Assembly (NCBI GenBank): GCA_946060825.1
Contig: CAMGPO010000001.1
Span: forward strand, 1-16,176
Direction of reading: 5' to 3'
DNA from: an uncultured Clostridia bacterium
Lineage (GTDB): Bacteria; Bacillota; Clostridia; Oscillospirales; Oscillospiraceae
Length of the DNA stretch: 16,176 nt
The notes under the pieces: model-generated
Seen by the model: the letters and a program-made list of their open reading frames with translations, nothing else
Databases searched by the model: none
Told to the model about the DNA's origin: nothing
Position numbers and translations under genes: made by a program
Shown here: one piece after another, positions 9,595 to 16,176 of the stretch
Layout of the letters: each line of letters starts with the position of its first letter
Position numbering within the stretch: the stretch's first letter is position 1

Positions 9595-10512
9595 TCAGAT
9601 TTGAATCGGATGGCCCCGGAAGTAGTCCGCCGCGCCCATCCGCTTGCCGCCCTCGGCCTGAAGCTGGGTAATACAGAGGATTTCCCCGCTTCCGCAGGCG
9701 ATTTCCAGCCCCTGCTTCGTCAAGGCCAACAGCGTTCCGGGGGCCGCGCCGGTGGTTTTCCCGGTCGGCTCCACGCGGAAAATTTTGAATTTTGTGCCGC
9801 CCAGCTCCGCCGTGGCCACGGGCCAGGGCTGGAGGCCGCGCACCGGATCGCTGATCTCCCGCCGGGACTTCGCCCAGTCGATGGGGCTCAAGTCCTTGGT
9901 GAGCATCGGCGCATAGGTGACAAGGGCCGGATCCTGGGGCGTCCGCACCGCCGTACCGTTCCCGATGGCCGTCACCGTCTCGCTGAGCAGCTCCGCGCCG
10001 AGGACGGCAATCCGATCCATCAGCTCGCCGGAGGTCTCCATCGGGTCGATGGCCGTCTTTTTGATCGCGATCATATCGCCGGCATCCATCTCCGCCGCCA
10101 TATACATGGCCGTGACACCAGTTTCATCCAGGTGGTTCAGGATCGACCACTGGACAGGGCCGGAGCCGCGCAGGGCCGGCAGAATACTGCCGTGGATGTT
10201 GATGCAGCCGAGGGGCGGGATATCCAGCACCCTCTGGGGCAGAAGCTTGCCGTAGGCCACAACAGCGATCAGCTCTGGCTGAAGCGCTGCCAGTTCCTCA
10301 GCGACCGCATCCTCGCGGAATGTGGTGGGCTGGTACACCGGGATTCCCTGCTCCACCGCCAGCTCTTTGACCGGCGACTGAGTCAGCTTGTGGCCCCGGC
10401 CCTTGGGCGTGTCCGGCTTCGTGTAGACCGCCGCGATCTCATGGCCGTCATCGCAGAGCCGCCGCAGGCAGGTGGCGGCGATCTCCGGTGTGCCCATAAA
10501 TACGATCCGCAT
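9595..10512 (-). CDS. fmt: Methionyl-tRNA formyltransferase
   Basis: Fmt transfers a formyl group from 10-formyl-tetrahydrofolate to Met-tRNAi for initiation; Def removes it later. I start at ATG 10512 (MRIVFMGTPE, the usual N-terminus; 305 residues) because GGGGAG lies eight bases upstream. A GTG at 10521 would overlap the def stop but leaves no room for a ribosome site. The N-terminal Rossmann domain carries the active-site Asn105 and His107 (NIHGSILPALRG) and Asp146 (MDAGD). The loop usually written LDTGD is MDAGD here, with the catalytic Asp kept. The C-terminal tRNA-binding domain covers about 205-305. It sits between def and rsmB as in other Firmicutes. Confidence 0.95.
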   Translation of the reverse strand: MRIVFMGTPEIAATCLRRLCDDGHEIAAVYTKPDTPKGRGHKLTQSPVKELAVEQGIPVYQPTTFREDAVAEELAALQPELIAVVAYGKLLPQRVLDIPPLGCINIHGSILPALRGSGPVQWSILNHLDETGVTAMYMAAEMDAGDMIAIKKTAIDPMETSGELMDRIAVLGAELLSETVTAIGNGTAVRTPQDPALVTYAPMLTKDLSPIDWAKSRREISDPVRGLQPWPVATAELGGTKFKIFRVEPTGKTTGAAPGTLLALTKQGLEIACGSGEILCITQLQAEGGKRMGAADYFRGHPIQI

Positions 10513-10517
10513 TGGCT

Positions 10518-11006
10518 TCACTCCCCGTCGTCCGCACAGAGGGCTTCCAGCTCCTCGTTGGTCAGCATCCGCTCGGCCACCTCGGTATAGAGCTGGCCGT
10601 CAAGATGGGCGTACTCATGGCAGAAGCAGCGGGCAATCAGCTCCTCACCCTCGGCCTCGAACCACTCTCCGTTCCGGTCCTGGGCGCGGATTTTCACCAC
10701 ATTGGGGCGCTTGACGACACCGTACTTCCCAGGGACGCTGAGGCAGCCCTCGAGGCCGATCTGCTCGCCAGAGGTCTCGATGATCTCCGGGTTGATGCAC
10801 TCCAGGATTTCCTCCCCGGTGTCCACCAGGAACAGCCGGCGCAGGATGCCCACCTGGGGCGCGGCCAAGCCGACGCCTTCGGCGTCCAGCAGGGTTTCCT
10901 TCATGTCGTCCAGCAGCAGATGAAGCCGGTCGTCGAACTTCACGACGGGCCGGGATTTTTTATAGAGGGTCGGATTGCCCTCGGTCAGAATGTTCCGCAG
11001 TGCCAT
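10518..11006 (-). CDS. def: Peptide deformylase
   Basis: Def removes the N-formyl group from new proteins at the ribosome exit. All three family motifs are present in the 162 residues: GVGLAAPQ (44-51), EGCLS (86-90; Cys88 is a metal ligand) and HEYAH (130-134; His130, Glu131, His134). The family more often has HEIDH, and Tyr-Ala here is a mild variation. ATG at 11006 has GAGAGG overlapping the priA stop 12 bases before. The end abuts fmt. The substrate pathway is shared with fmt. Confidence 0.96.
   Translation of the reverse strand: MALRNILTEGNPTLYKKSRPVVKFDDRLHLLLDDMKETLLDAEGVGLAAPQVGILRRLFLVDTGEEILECINPEIIETSGEQIGLEGCLSVPGKYGVVKRPNVVKIRAQDRNGEWFEAEGEELIARCFCHEYAHLDGQLYTEVAERMLTNEELEALCADDGE
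10521..10526 (-). promoter_or_regulatory. Ribosome binding site that fixes the fmt start
   Basis: GGGGAG on the minus strand overlaps the end of def and lies eight bases before the ATG at 10512. It makes the in-frame GTG at 10521 unlikely, because that codon begins on the last base of the site. Confidence 0.65.
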
Positions 11007-11018
11007 GGTTGTAACCTC

Positions 11019-13439
11019 TCATTCGTAAGGATTGATATCGGCAAAGGCGTTCACGCCCCGGTTTTCTTTGTCTTTGGAGAAGCGGCGCAGCAGCCAGGAA
11101 AGGAGCTGACGGGCTTCCCGGGAATTTTGCAGGCTCAGAGTCAAACGGTAGCGGTAGTGGTTGCTGACCTTGGCCACAGAGGCCGGGGCCGGCCCCAAAA
11201 CGCGCACCGTCAGGCCGCTTTCGGGCAGGGCTGCCTGGAGCATCGACCGGAACCGCAGGGCCGCCGCCGCCACCTGCTCCTCCTGCAATCCGGAGAAGGT
11301 CACGGTCAGCAGATCCGCGAAAGGCGGACAGCCGCGCAGCTGCCGGAGGGGCAGCTCAAGGGCGTAGAAGCCGTCGTAGTCCTGCTTCGCCGCCATGGTG
11401 ATGACCGGATTCTCCGGCGTCATGGTCTGGATCAGCGCAAGGCCGTCCTCCCGGCCCCGACCGGAGCGGCCCGCCACCTGGGTGATCATGGAGAAGGCCG
11501 TCTCCGCCGCCCGGAAGTTGTCCACATAGAGGGCGGCGTCGGCGTCCAGCACGCCGACCAGCGTTACGTTTTCAAAATTCAGGCCCTTGGTCACCATCTG
11601 GGTGCCGATCAGGACGGGGATGTTCTCGTCCCGGAAGCGGTTCAGGATGACCTCATGGCTGTTGGAGGCCGTCACGGTATCGGCATCCATGCGGAGGATC
11701 TTCTTTTCGGGCAGCAACTCCTTCAGTTCCGCCTCAACCCGCTGGGTGCCGAAGCCCACCATCTTCAGGTGGCCGCCGCAGGACGGACAATTCTCATAGA
11801 CTGGCCGGGAGAAGCCACAGTAGTGGCACATCAGACGGCCGTTGGCCCGGTGGTAGGTCAGGTTGACGCTGCAGTTGGGGCACTGGGGCACATCACCGCA
11901 GTCGACGCAGACCAGCATCCGGCTGCTGCCCCGGCGGTTGAGAAACAGGATAGCCTGCTTTCCCTCGTTTTGGAGCAGGGCCTCCCGGAGACGGCGGCTC
12001 AGGGGTGAGCCGTTCCCGGCCCGCAGCTCCTGCTTCATGTCCACGATCTCCGCAGCGGGCAGGCTGTGGCCGTTGTAGCGGCTGGTCAGAGTGTAAAGGC
12101 TGTATTGGCCGCTTCTGGCCCGATACATGGACTCCACCGACGGGGTGGCAGACCCGAGAACGACCAGCGCGCGCTCCCGCAGGCCGCGCCAGATGGCGAC
12201 CTCCCGGGCGTGGTAGCGGGGTGTATTTTCGGATTTATAGCTGTGCTCATGCTCCTCGTCGAGGATGAACAGCCCCGGATTCACCAGAGGCGCAAAGACC
12301 GCCGACCGGGTACCGACCACGACAGTGGCCTCGCCGCGGCGGATCCGCTTCCATTCGTCGTAGCGTTCGCCGATGCGCAGTCGGCTGTGGAGCACCGCGA
12401 CCCGTTCCCCAAAATGGGCGGTCAGCAGCTCCACCAGCTGGGGCGTCAGGGAGATCTCCGGCACCAGCAGCATGGCGCTCCGCCCCTCGTCAAGGCATGC
12501 GCGGATCAGCGAGAGATAGACCGCCGTCTTGCCGCTGCCGGTGACGCCGTAGAGCAGGGCCACGCCGGGCCTCTCCGCCGCGCCCTGGCGGCGCAGCTCC
12601 TCAAAAGCATACCTCTGGTCTGGACTCAGCACCAGCGGCTCCGCAGGCCGAGCTGGGGCATGGATGGCGCTGCGTAGCACCTCCTGCTGCCCTTCGGCCA
12701 CATAGCCAAGATCCCGCAGCCGCCGGATCGTCTCCCGGGAAGCCCCGGTGAAGTAGCACAGCTCCTTCTGGGACACACTTCCAGCCGTCGCCAGCAGCTC
12801 CAACACCGCTGCCTGCATGGGCGCCCGCCGCTTCTGCGCCGCCGCGTAGCTGCGAGCCTCCTCCGGCAGAACAGCCAGGGAGAGAACCGCCTCCGTCTTG
12901 TCGGCAGAACGGCTTTGCAGAGCGCGGTTGGGCTTGAGATAGCCCCGGCGGATCAGAGTCTGGAGTTCCTTTCCGCAGTCCCAATTCAGAAGCTTCCGCA
13001 GGGCAGCCTCCCCCGCACTGCCGCCGAGGTCTCTGACGGTGTTCAGCAGCTCGCGCATCGATTCGCTCAGCTTCTCCGGGTTGGGCCCCTCTGCCGGCAG
13101 GGTGTAGGTCTGCTCAGCCTGGATCCATACGCCGGCGGGCAGCATGGCCTTGATGGCGTCGTAGAAGGTACAGAAGTACCGCTCCCGCAGGAAAGCGGCC
13201 ATACGGAGCATCCCCTCGTCCAGCAGCGGCTCCCGGTCCAGCAGGGCCGTGACGGCCTTGAGGCCGTCCTCGCTCCCCTCCTCCACGGAGAGGATGATGC
13301 CCTCGGACAGGCGGTTGCTCCGTCCGAAGGGCACCGAGACGCGCATTCCGGGGCGGGCCTGCCAGCCCTCCGGCAGGCGGTAGCTATAGGGCTTGTCGAT
13401 GGCGTAGACCGCCGTCTCCACCGCGATTTTGGCGAGCAT
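11019..13439 (-). CDS. priA: Primosomal replication restart helicase PriA
   Basis: PriA is a 3'-to-5' DNA helicase that reloads the replisome at stalled forks. The 806-residue protein has an N-terminal fork-binding domain, including AVYAIDKPYSYRLPEGW and the VPFGRSNR loop, then Walker A GVTGSGKT (298-305), DEEH (394-397) and GSATPS (429-434). Eight zinc-binding cysteines follow (511, 514, 520, 523, 538, 541, 551, 554), then the helicase motif QVAGRSGRG and the C-terminal domain. Length is normal. ATG at 13439 has AAGGGGG upstream. It follows rpoZ after a 60-base spacer; in B. subtilis coaBC lies in that gap. Confidence 0.97.
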   Translation of the reverse strand: MLAKIAVETAVYAIDKPYSYRLPEGWQARPGMRVSVPFGRSNRLSEGIILSVEEGSEDGLKAVTALLDREPLLDEGMLRMAAFLRERYFCTFYDAIKAMLPAGVWIQAEQTYTLPAEGPNPEKLSESMRELLNTVRDLGGSAGEAALRKLLNWDCGKELQTLIRRGYLKPNRALQSRSADKTEAVLSLAVLPEEARSYAAAQKRRAPMQAAVLELLATAGSVSQKELCYFTGASRETIRRLRDLGYVAEGQQEVLRSAIHAPARPAEPLVLSPDQRYAFEELRRQGAAERPGVALLYGVTGSGKTAVYLSLIRACLDEGRSAMLLVPEISLTPQLVELLTAHFGERVAVLHSRLRIGERYDEWKRIRRGEATVVVGTRSAVFAPLVNPGLFILDEEHEHSYKSENTPRYHAREVAIWRGLRERALVVLGSATPSVESMYRARSGQYSLYTLTSRYNGHSLPAAEIVDMKQELRAGNGSPLSRRLREALLQNEGKQAILFLNRRGSSRMLVCVDCGDVPQCPNCSVNLTYHRANGRLMCHYCGFSRPVYENCPSCGGHLKMVGFGTQRVEAELKELLPEKKILRMDADTVTASNSHEVILNRFRDENIPVLIGTQMVTKGLNFENVTLVGVLDADAALYVDNFRAAETAFSMITQVAGRSGRGREDGLALIQTMTPENPVITMAAKQDYDGFYALELPLRQLRGCPPFADLLTVTFSGLQEEQVAAAALRFRSMLQAALPESGLTVRVLGPAPASVAKVSNHYRYRLTLSLQNSREARQLLSWLLRRFSKDKENRGVNAFADINPYE

Positions 13440-13463
13440 CCTAGCACCCCCTTAATGCGCGTG

Positions 13464-13493
13464 CAAGGCGTAGGCCCGGAAGCCTGCGCCTTG
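13464..13493 (-). other. Hairpin in the rpoZ-priA spacer
   Basis: CAAGGCGCAGGC (13482-13493) pairs with GCCTACGCCTTG (13464-13475) around a six-base loop (TTCCGG). Eleven of 12 positions pair, with one C/A mismatch in the minus-strand RNA. No T-run follows, so it is not a standard terminator. It could be an mRNA processing or stability element, or a relic of a lost gene. Confidence 0.5.
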
Positions 13494-13499
13494 TCGACG

Positions 13500-13706
13500 T
13501 CACTTTTTATACTCGTCCTTCATGGTCGCGCTGAGCTTTCCGTCGGCGACCTCCCGGATGGCCAAGGTGACCGGCTTCTCCGGCAGGGAGACATGATTGG
13601 CTTCCGCTTCCTCAGAGATCTGTCTGGCCCGTTTGGCCACCGCGTTCACCAGCAGGTAGCGACTGTCGATGTGGGTCAGCAGTTCCGAGATCGGGGGGTA
13701 CAGCAT
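13500..13706 (-). CDS. rpoZ: RNA polymerase omega subunit
   Basis: Omega assists assembly and stability of core RNA polymerase. I start at ATG 13706 (68 residues), one base after the gmk stop, with AAGGAGG at 13716-13722 in the gmk tail. The frame remains open upstream into gmk, but that extension is Arg/Pro-rich shadow sequence. Family signs are PPISELLTHIDSRYLLVNAVAKRARQI with the conserved RY-LV-AVAKRAR helix, and the PVTLAIREVADGKL segment. Length fits Firmicutes omega (about 65-75). Placement directly after gmk is typical. Confidence 0.93.
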   Translation of the reverse strand: MLYPPISELLTHIDSRYLLVNAVAKRARQISEEAEANHVSLPEKPVTLAIREVADGKLSATMKDEYKK

Positions 13707-13707
13707 A

Positions 13708-14313
13708 TTACAATTCCTCCTTGAGATAGTGGATACGATTTTCGGTGCGGCAGTGGGCGGCCTTGATGATGGAGAGCACCTCGTCGGCAGCCTCCTCCAC
13801 CTTGCCGGTCTCCGAGATGACCAGATAGTCATACCGGGGCGCGAAGGTGTACTCCCGGCGGGCGGTTTCCAGGCGCTTCCGGATCTTGTCCGGCGCCGTG
13901 TCACCGCGGCCGGTCAGGCGGCGCTCCAGCTCCGCAAAGGAGGGCGCGGCGATGAAGATGGTCACGGCCTCCGGCCGTCTCTCCATGACCTGCATTGCGC
14001 CCTGGACCTCGATGTCCAATAAAACATCATACCCCAAATCCAGCGCTTCGTCAATGGGTTTTGCCGGGGTTCCATAACAATTTTCCACGTATTCGGCGTG
14101 CTCCAGCAGCTCGTCCCGCTCAACCATGGTCTGGAACGCCTCCCGGCTCACGAAGTAGTAGCTGACGCCGTCCACCTCGCCGGGCCGCTTTTCCCGGGTG
14201 GTAGCAGAGACGGAAAACCGCAGCTTGGGGTGCCGCTCCATGACTTTTTTGACAATGGAGCTTTTTCCAACACCGGACGGTCCGGAAAGTACGATCAACT
14301 GCCCCTTACTCAA
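13708..14313 (-). CDS. gmk: Guanylate kinase
   Basis: Gmk phosphorylates GMP to GDP with ATP, feeding GTP and (p)ppGpp pools. I start at TTG 14313 (201 residues; [14 protein letters not shown], a typical N-terminus), because GAGGAGGG lies eight bases upstream and the codon overlaps the remA end (TTGAGTAA). Another in-frame TTG at 14334 would add KRRAKHL but lies upstream of that site. There is no ATG. The P-loop is GPSGVGKS (11-18). The GMP-binding region includes [15 protein letters not shown] and the [10 protein letters not shown] segment. The lid region contains RRLTGRGD. Complete and intact. Confidence 0.95.
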   Translation of the reverse strand: MSKGQLIVLSGPSGVGKSSIVKKVMERHPKLRFSVSATTREKRPGEVDGVSYYFVSREAFQTMVERDELLEHAEYVENCYGTPAKPIDEALDLGYDVLLDIEVQGAMQVMERRPEAVTIFIAAPSFAELERRLTGRGDTAPDKIRKRLETARREYTFAPRYDYLVISETGKVEEAADEVLSIIKAAHCRTENRIHYLKEEL

Positions 14314-14575
14314 GTGCTTCGCCCTCCTCTTCAACCGGCTCCTGCTCCGGCGTCCGCCCCGCGATGGTTTCCGGCGGGATCGCAGAGAGGATCACATGGT
14401 CGGTATCCATTAATATGACTGCCTTGGTACGGCGCCCATAGGTGGCGTCAATGCACATACTGCGATCCTTGGCCTCCTGGATCACCCGCTTGATCGGCGC
14501 GGAGTCCGGACTAACAATGGCCAGCAGCCGCTCGGAGGAAATCAGATTGCCGAATCCGATGTTGATAAGCTTCAT
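14306..14575 (-). CDS. remA: RemA/DUF370-family DNA-binding regulator
   Basis: RemA is a small DNA-binding protein that activates biofilm-matrix and osmoprotection genes in B. subtilis. Here 89 residues match the family from [20 protein letters not shown] through [30 protein letters not shown] to [13 protein letters not shown]. The ring-forming core is complete, followed by an acidic tail ([13 protein letters not shown]). ATG 14575 has GGAGAAGGGGAAGG upstream and is 20 bases after the yicC stop. Its C-terminus overlaps the gmk start. Neighbours yicC and gmk are the classic context. Its targets in this organism are unknown. Confidence 0.93.
   Translation of the reverse strand: MKLINIGFGNLISSERLLAIVSPDSAPIKRVIQEAKDRSMCIDATYGRRTKAVILMDTDHVILSAIPPETIAGRTPEQEPVEEEGEALE
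14322..14329 (-). promoter_or_regulatory. Ribosome binding site that fixes the gmk TTG start
   Basis: GAGGAGGG lies inside the last remA codons, eight bases before TTG 14313. No ATG is available in frame, so this site decides the start. Confidence 0.7.
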
Positions 14576-14595
14576 AGCCTTCCCCTTCTCCGTTT

Positions 14596-15477
14596 TTATT
14601 CGATGTTCTGCACCTGCTCACGGATCTTTTCCAGCTCCGCCTTGATGGCAACCACGTTTCTGGCCTGCTCGAGGTCATTGCCTTTGGAGCCGATGGTGTT
14701 GGCCTCCCGGTTCATCTCCTGCAGCAGGAAGTCCAGCTTCCGGCCGATGGGACCTCCGCTCCGGAGCATGGAATCGAGCTGGTCGAAGTGGCTGCGGAGG
14801 CGGACCGTCTCCTCGTCCACGGCCACCTTGTCGGCAAAGACCGCCGCCTCGGTCAGAATGCGGCTCTCATCGATGGTTGTGCTTTCCAGCACCTCCTTCA
14901 TCTTCTGGAACAGCCGCTCCCGGTAGCTCTGGACCGTCAGCGGACTGCGGGCTTCCACCTGGGAGACTAGCTCCAGAATCGTAGCGGCACGGCTGCGCAG
15001 GTCGGCCTCCATGGCCGCGCCCTCCTTGGTGCGCATCTCCGTGTGCTTGGCGAGGGCTTCCGCCACCACGGAGAGGATATCTTTCAGGGTCTGCTCCTCG
15101 TCCTCCTCCTGCTTTTCCACAACAAAGATGTCGGAGAAGCGGGTCAGGGCGGTGACGGAGATGTCATCGGTCACGCCGTAGTCGGCGGCGATGGTCTTCA
15201 TGGCGGCGAGGTAGCTCTCCAGCACCGGCCGGTTCAGGGTCACCCGGGTGTCAGTACCGGCAGTGACGTTCACGGAGACAAAGACGTCGACCTTGCCGCG
15301 GCTGATCGACTCCTTGACCATTCGCTTGATCGGATCCTCGGCGAAGCCGAAGAGGCGGGGCACCTTGACGGTGCAGTCGAGATAGCGGTTGTTGACCGAC
15401 CGGATCTCCACGGTGATCTCGCGGTTGCCGATCGTCTCTACGGCGCGGCCGTAGCCAGTCATGCTTTTGATTGTCAC
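14596..15477 (-). CDS. yicC: YicC/YloC-family endoribonuclease
   Basis: YicC-type proteins are endoribonucleases; YloC is the B. subtilis member. The 293 residues start [12 protein letters not shown], the family N-terminal signature, and include [11 protein letters not shown]. The C-terminal DUF1732 region has the conserved [16 protein letters not shown] motif with acidic and polar residues thought to form the catalytic site. I use GTG 15477, one base after the stop of the membrane-protein gene, with AAAGGGAGAA upstream; an internal ATG at 15462 (MTGYGR) is a second possibility. Length is normal. It heads the conserved yicC-remA-gmk-rpoZ block. Confidence 0.94.
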   Translation of the reverse strand: MTIKSMTGYGRAVETIGNREITVEIRSVNNRYLDCTVKVPRLFGFAEDPIKRMVKESISRGKVDVFVSVNVTAGTDTRVTLNRPVLESYLAAMKTIAADYGVTDDISVTALTRFSDIFVVEKQEEDEEQTLKDILSVVAEALAKHTEMRTKEGAAMEADLRSRAATILELVSQVEARSPLTVQSYRERLFQKMKEVLESTTIDESRILTEAAVFADKVAVDEETVRLRSHFDQLDSMLRSGGPIGRKLDFLLQEMNREANTIGSKGNDLEQARNVVAIKAELEKIREQVQNIE

Positions 15478-15478
15478 G

Positions 15479-16015
15479 TTACGATTCTCCCTTTCCGAGA
15501 TTCCGGCCGACGCGCCGGAGATACAGGCCGATCAGCCTGGAAAAACCGAGGTCATAGAGGACAAAGACGGCGAGGCCGATCCCATACACCGCCGGAATGC
15601 CGAGGGGAATGAGATCCGTCAGGGCCGTAAAAGCGCTGCGCAGCAGGAAGTACAAAATCAGGAAGGCCGCCGTGAAGGTCAGCCACTTGACGCCCCACTC
15701 CGACACGCGGGTTTTCAGCCGCTCGGCCAGGCTCTTGACTACGCCGTAGTGGCCAAAGAATACCAGATACCAGATTGCGGCGCTCTTTTGCGGCAGAAGC
15801 AGCAGGGCCAGCAGGCCGGAGGTACCATAGACGGCCAGACCGGCGCGGAGGCTGCCGGTCAGAACGGCGGCCGCCGGAACCAGACCGGCCACCGCCGCTG
15901 CGGGAATCACATAGCCTGGCAGCAGGCTTCCAAGCCAGAGGATTACCACGGAAAGGGCCGACAGGACGCCGCCCAGAGCAATCCGCTTCGTTTTGCGGTT
16001 TCGATCAGCAGCCAT
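15479..16015 (-). CDS. Small polytopic membrane protein, possibly a transporter S-component
   Basis: I do not recognise a named family with confidence. From ATG 16015 (MAADRNRKTKRIALGG) it encodes 178 residues with a basic head and about five to six hydrophobic segments: IALGGVLSALSVVILWLGSLL, a long Ala/Gly/Leu-rich stretch YVIPAAAVAGLVPAAAVLTG and GLAVYGTSGLLALLLL, then IWYLVFFGHYG, LTFTAAFLILYFLL and IPAVYGIGLAVFVLYDL. The basic head plus ALGGVLSALSVV start resembles energy-coupling-factor transporter S-components, but no substrate signature is visible. It overlaps the upstream gene by 11 bases and ends one base before yicC, so it is in the same operon. An earlier in-frame ATG at 16096 gives a Cys/Thr/Ala-rich leader that is shadow of the upstream gene. 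Confidence 0.7.
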   Translation of the reverse strand: MAADRNRKTKRIALGGVLSALSVVILWLGSLLPGYVIPAAAVAGLVPAAAVLTGSLRAGLAVYGTSGLLALLLLPQKSAAIWYLVFFGHYGVVKSLAERLKTRVSEWGVKWLTFTAAFLILYFLLRSAFTALTDLIPLGIPAVYGIGLAVFVLYDLGFSRLIGLYLRRVGRNLGKGES

Positions 16016-16176
16016 TGGCGCCACCCAGACAGTTGCACAGGCAGTGGGCGCAGAGCATCGAGGTGCAGAGGTCGTCGCAGTCGCTGCCAGAGTCATAGTA
16101 GGACTGGCGGTACATATTGCCGCCGCCCTGCAGGTTGCGGAGCGCCTGCTGGTACTCGGGGTTGTTCGGCTCCCTG
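16005..16176 (-). CDS. C-terminal end of a probable J-domain (DnaJ-like) protein, partial
   Basis: Only 56 codons before the stop are in the window; the 5' part lies beyond the right edge. The visible part reads REPNNPEYQQALRNLQ, then a Gly-rich spacer and YRQSYYDSG, then a cysteine-rich tail with seven Cys in about 25 residues (SDCDDLCTSMLCAHCLCNC and GGANGC). Clostridial J-domain proteins often end in such a tail after a TPR-like PEYQ-AL helix, and that is my reason for the call; the J domain itself is not visible. The gene overlaps the next membrane-protein gene by 11 bases. Confidence 0.5.
   Translation of the reverse strand, partial: REPNNPEYQQALRNLQGGGNMYRQSYYDSGSDCDDLCTSMLCAHCLCNCLGGANGC

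Noticed and set aside
10513..10521. GTG start for fmt overlapping the def stop
   Set aside because: The ribosome site would touch the start codon; ATG 10512 has correct spacing and the usual N-terminus.
10512..12008. Long plus-strand open frame opposite def and priA
   Set aside because: Both def and priA are complete with all motifs on the minus strand. The antisense frame is His/Gln/Arg-rich without any domain, a usual shadow in GC-rich DNA.
13464..13493. Hairpin as a terminator of the rpoZ transcript
   Set aside because: No T-run follows on the minus strand, so it is kept only as a hairpin of unknown role.
13707..13904. N-terminal extension of the rpoZ frame
   Set aside because: The extra 66 residues are Arg/Pro/Ser-rich and fall inside gmk. 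ATG 13706 has a good ribosome site and gives normal omega.
16016..16096. Earlier start of the membrane-protein gene
   Set aside because: The added leader is the out-of-frame reading of the Cys-rich tail gene. MAADRNRKTKR is a normal membrane-protein head.

Overview
All supported genes lie on the minus strand, so the window reads right to left. The main body is GC-rich (about 60-65% in the blocks I counted). It carries the conserved Firmicutes cluster yicC-remA-gmk-rpoZ-priA-def-fmt-rsmB-rlmN-prpC-prkC-rsgA, followed by a sipL-type spore-coat gene. This content, the GC level and the sporulation gene suggest a high-GC, spore-forming member of the Clostridia, perhaps Oscillospiraceae. That placement is inference from gene order and style.

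Right edge to 11 kb: the Cys-rich tail of a probable J-domain protein (partial), a small polytopic membrane protein, the YicC-family ribonuclease, RemA, guanylate kinase, the RNA polymerase omega subunit and primosomal helicase PriA. Genes overlap or abut, so they are probably co-transcribed. coaBC, which sits between rpoZ and priA in Bacillus subtilis, is absent; a hairpin-forming 60-base spacer is there instead.

11 kb to 3.4 kb: peptide deformylase and Met-tRNA formyltransferase (the formyl-Met cycle), RsmB and RlmN (16S and 23S rRNA methylation), the PrpC phosphatase / PrkC PASTA-kinase pair, and the ribosome-assembly GTPase RsgA. Together they link translation, ribosome maturation and cell-wall sensing.

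3.4 kb to 1.6 kb: a 48-residue hydrophobic protein, then a SipL-like protein (DUF3794 modules plus LysM) preceded by a good match to a sigma-E promoter and followed by a strong intrinsic terminator.

1.6 kb to the left edge: an ECF-type sigma factor translationally coupled (ATGA) to a membrane-anchored anti-sigma-like protein. Near position 345 this second gene runs in frame into a fragment of IMP dehydrogenase (guaB) whose GC content is 47% by hand count (162/342). The junction looks like an assembly chimera or a recombination breakpoint, not a real fusion gene. It is the oddest thing in the window. I found no mobile element, CRISPR array, tRNA or rRNA. Apart from the junction, the region is mostly ordinary core genome.
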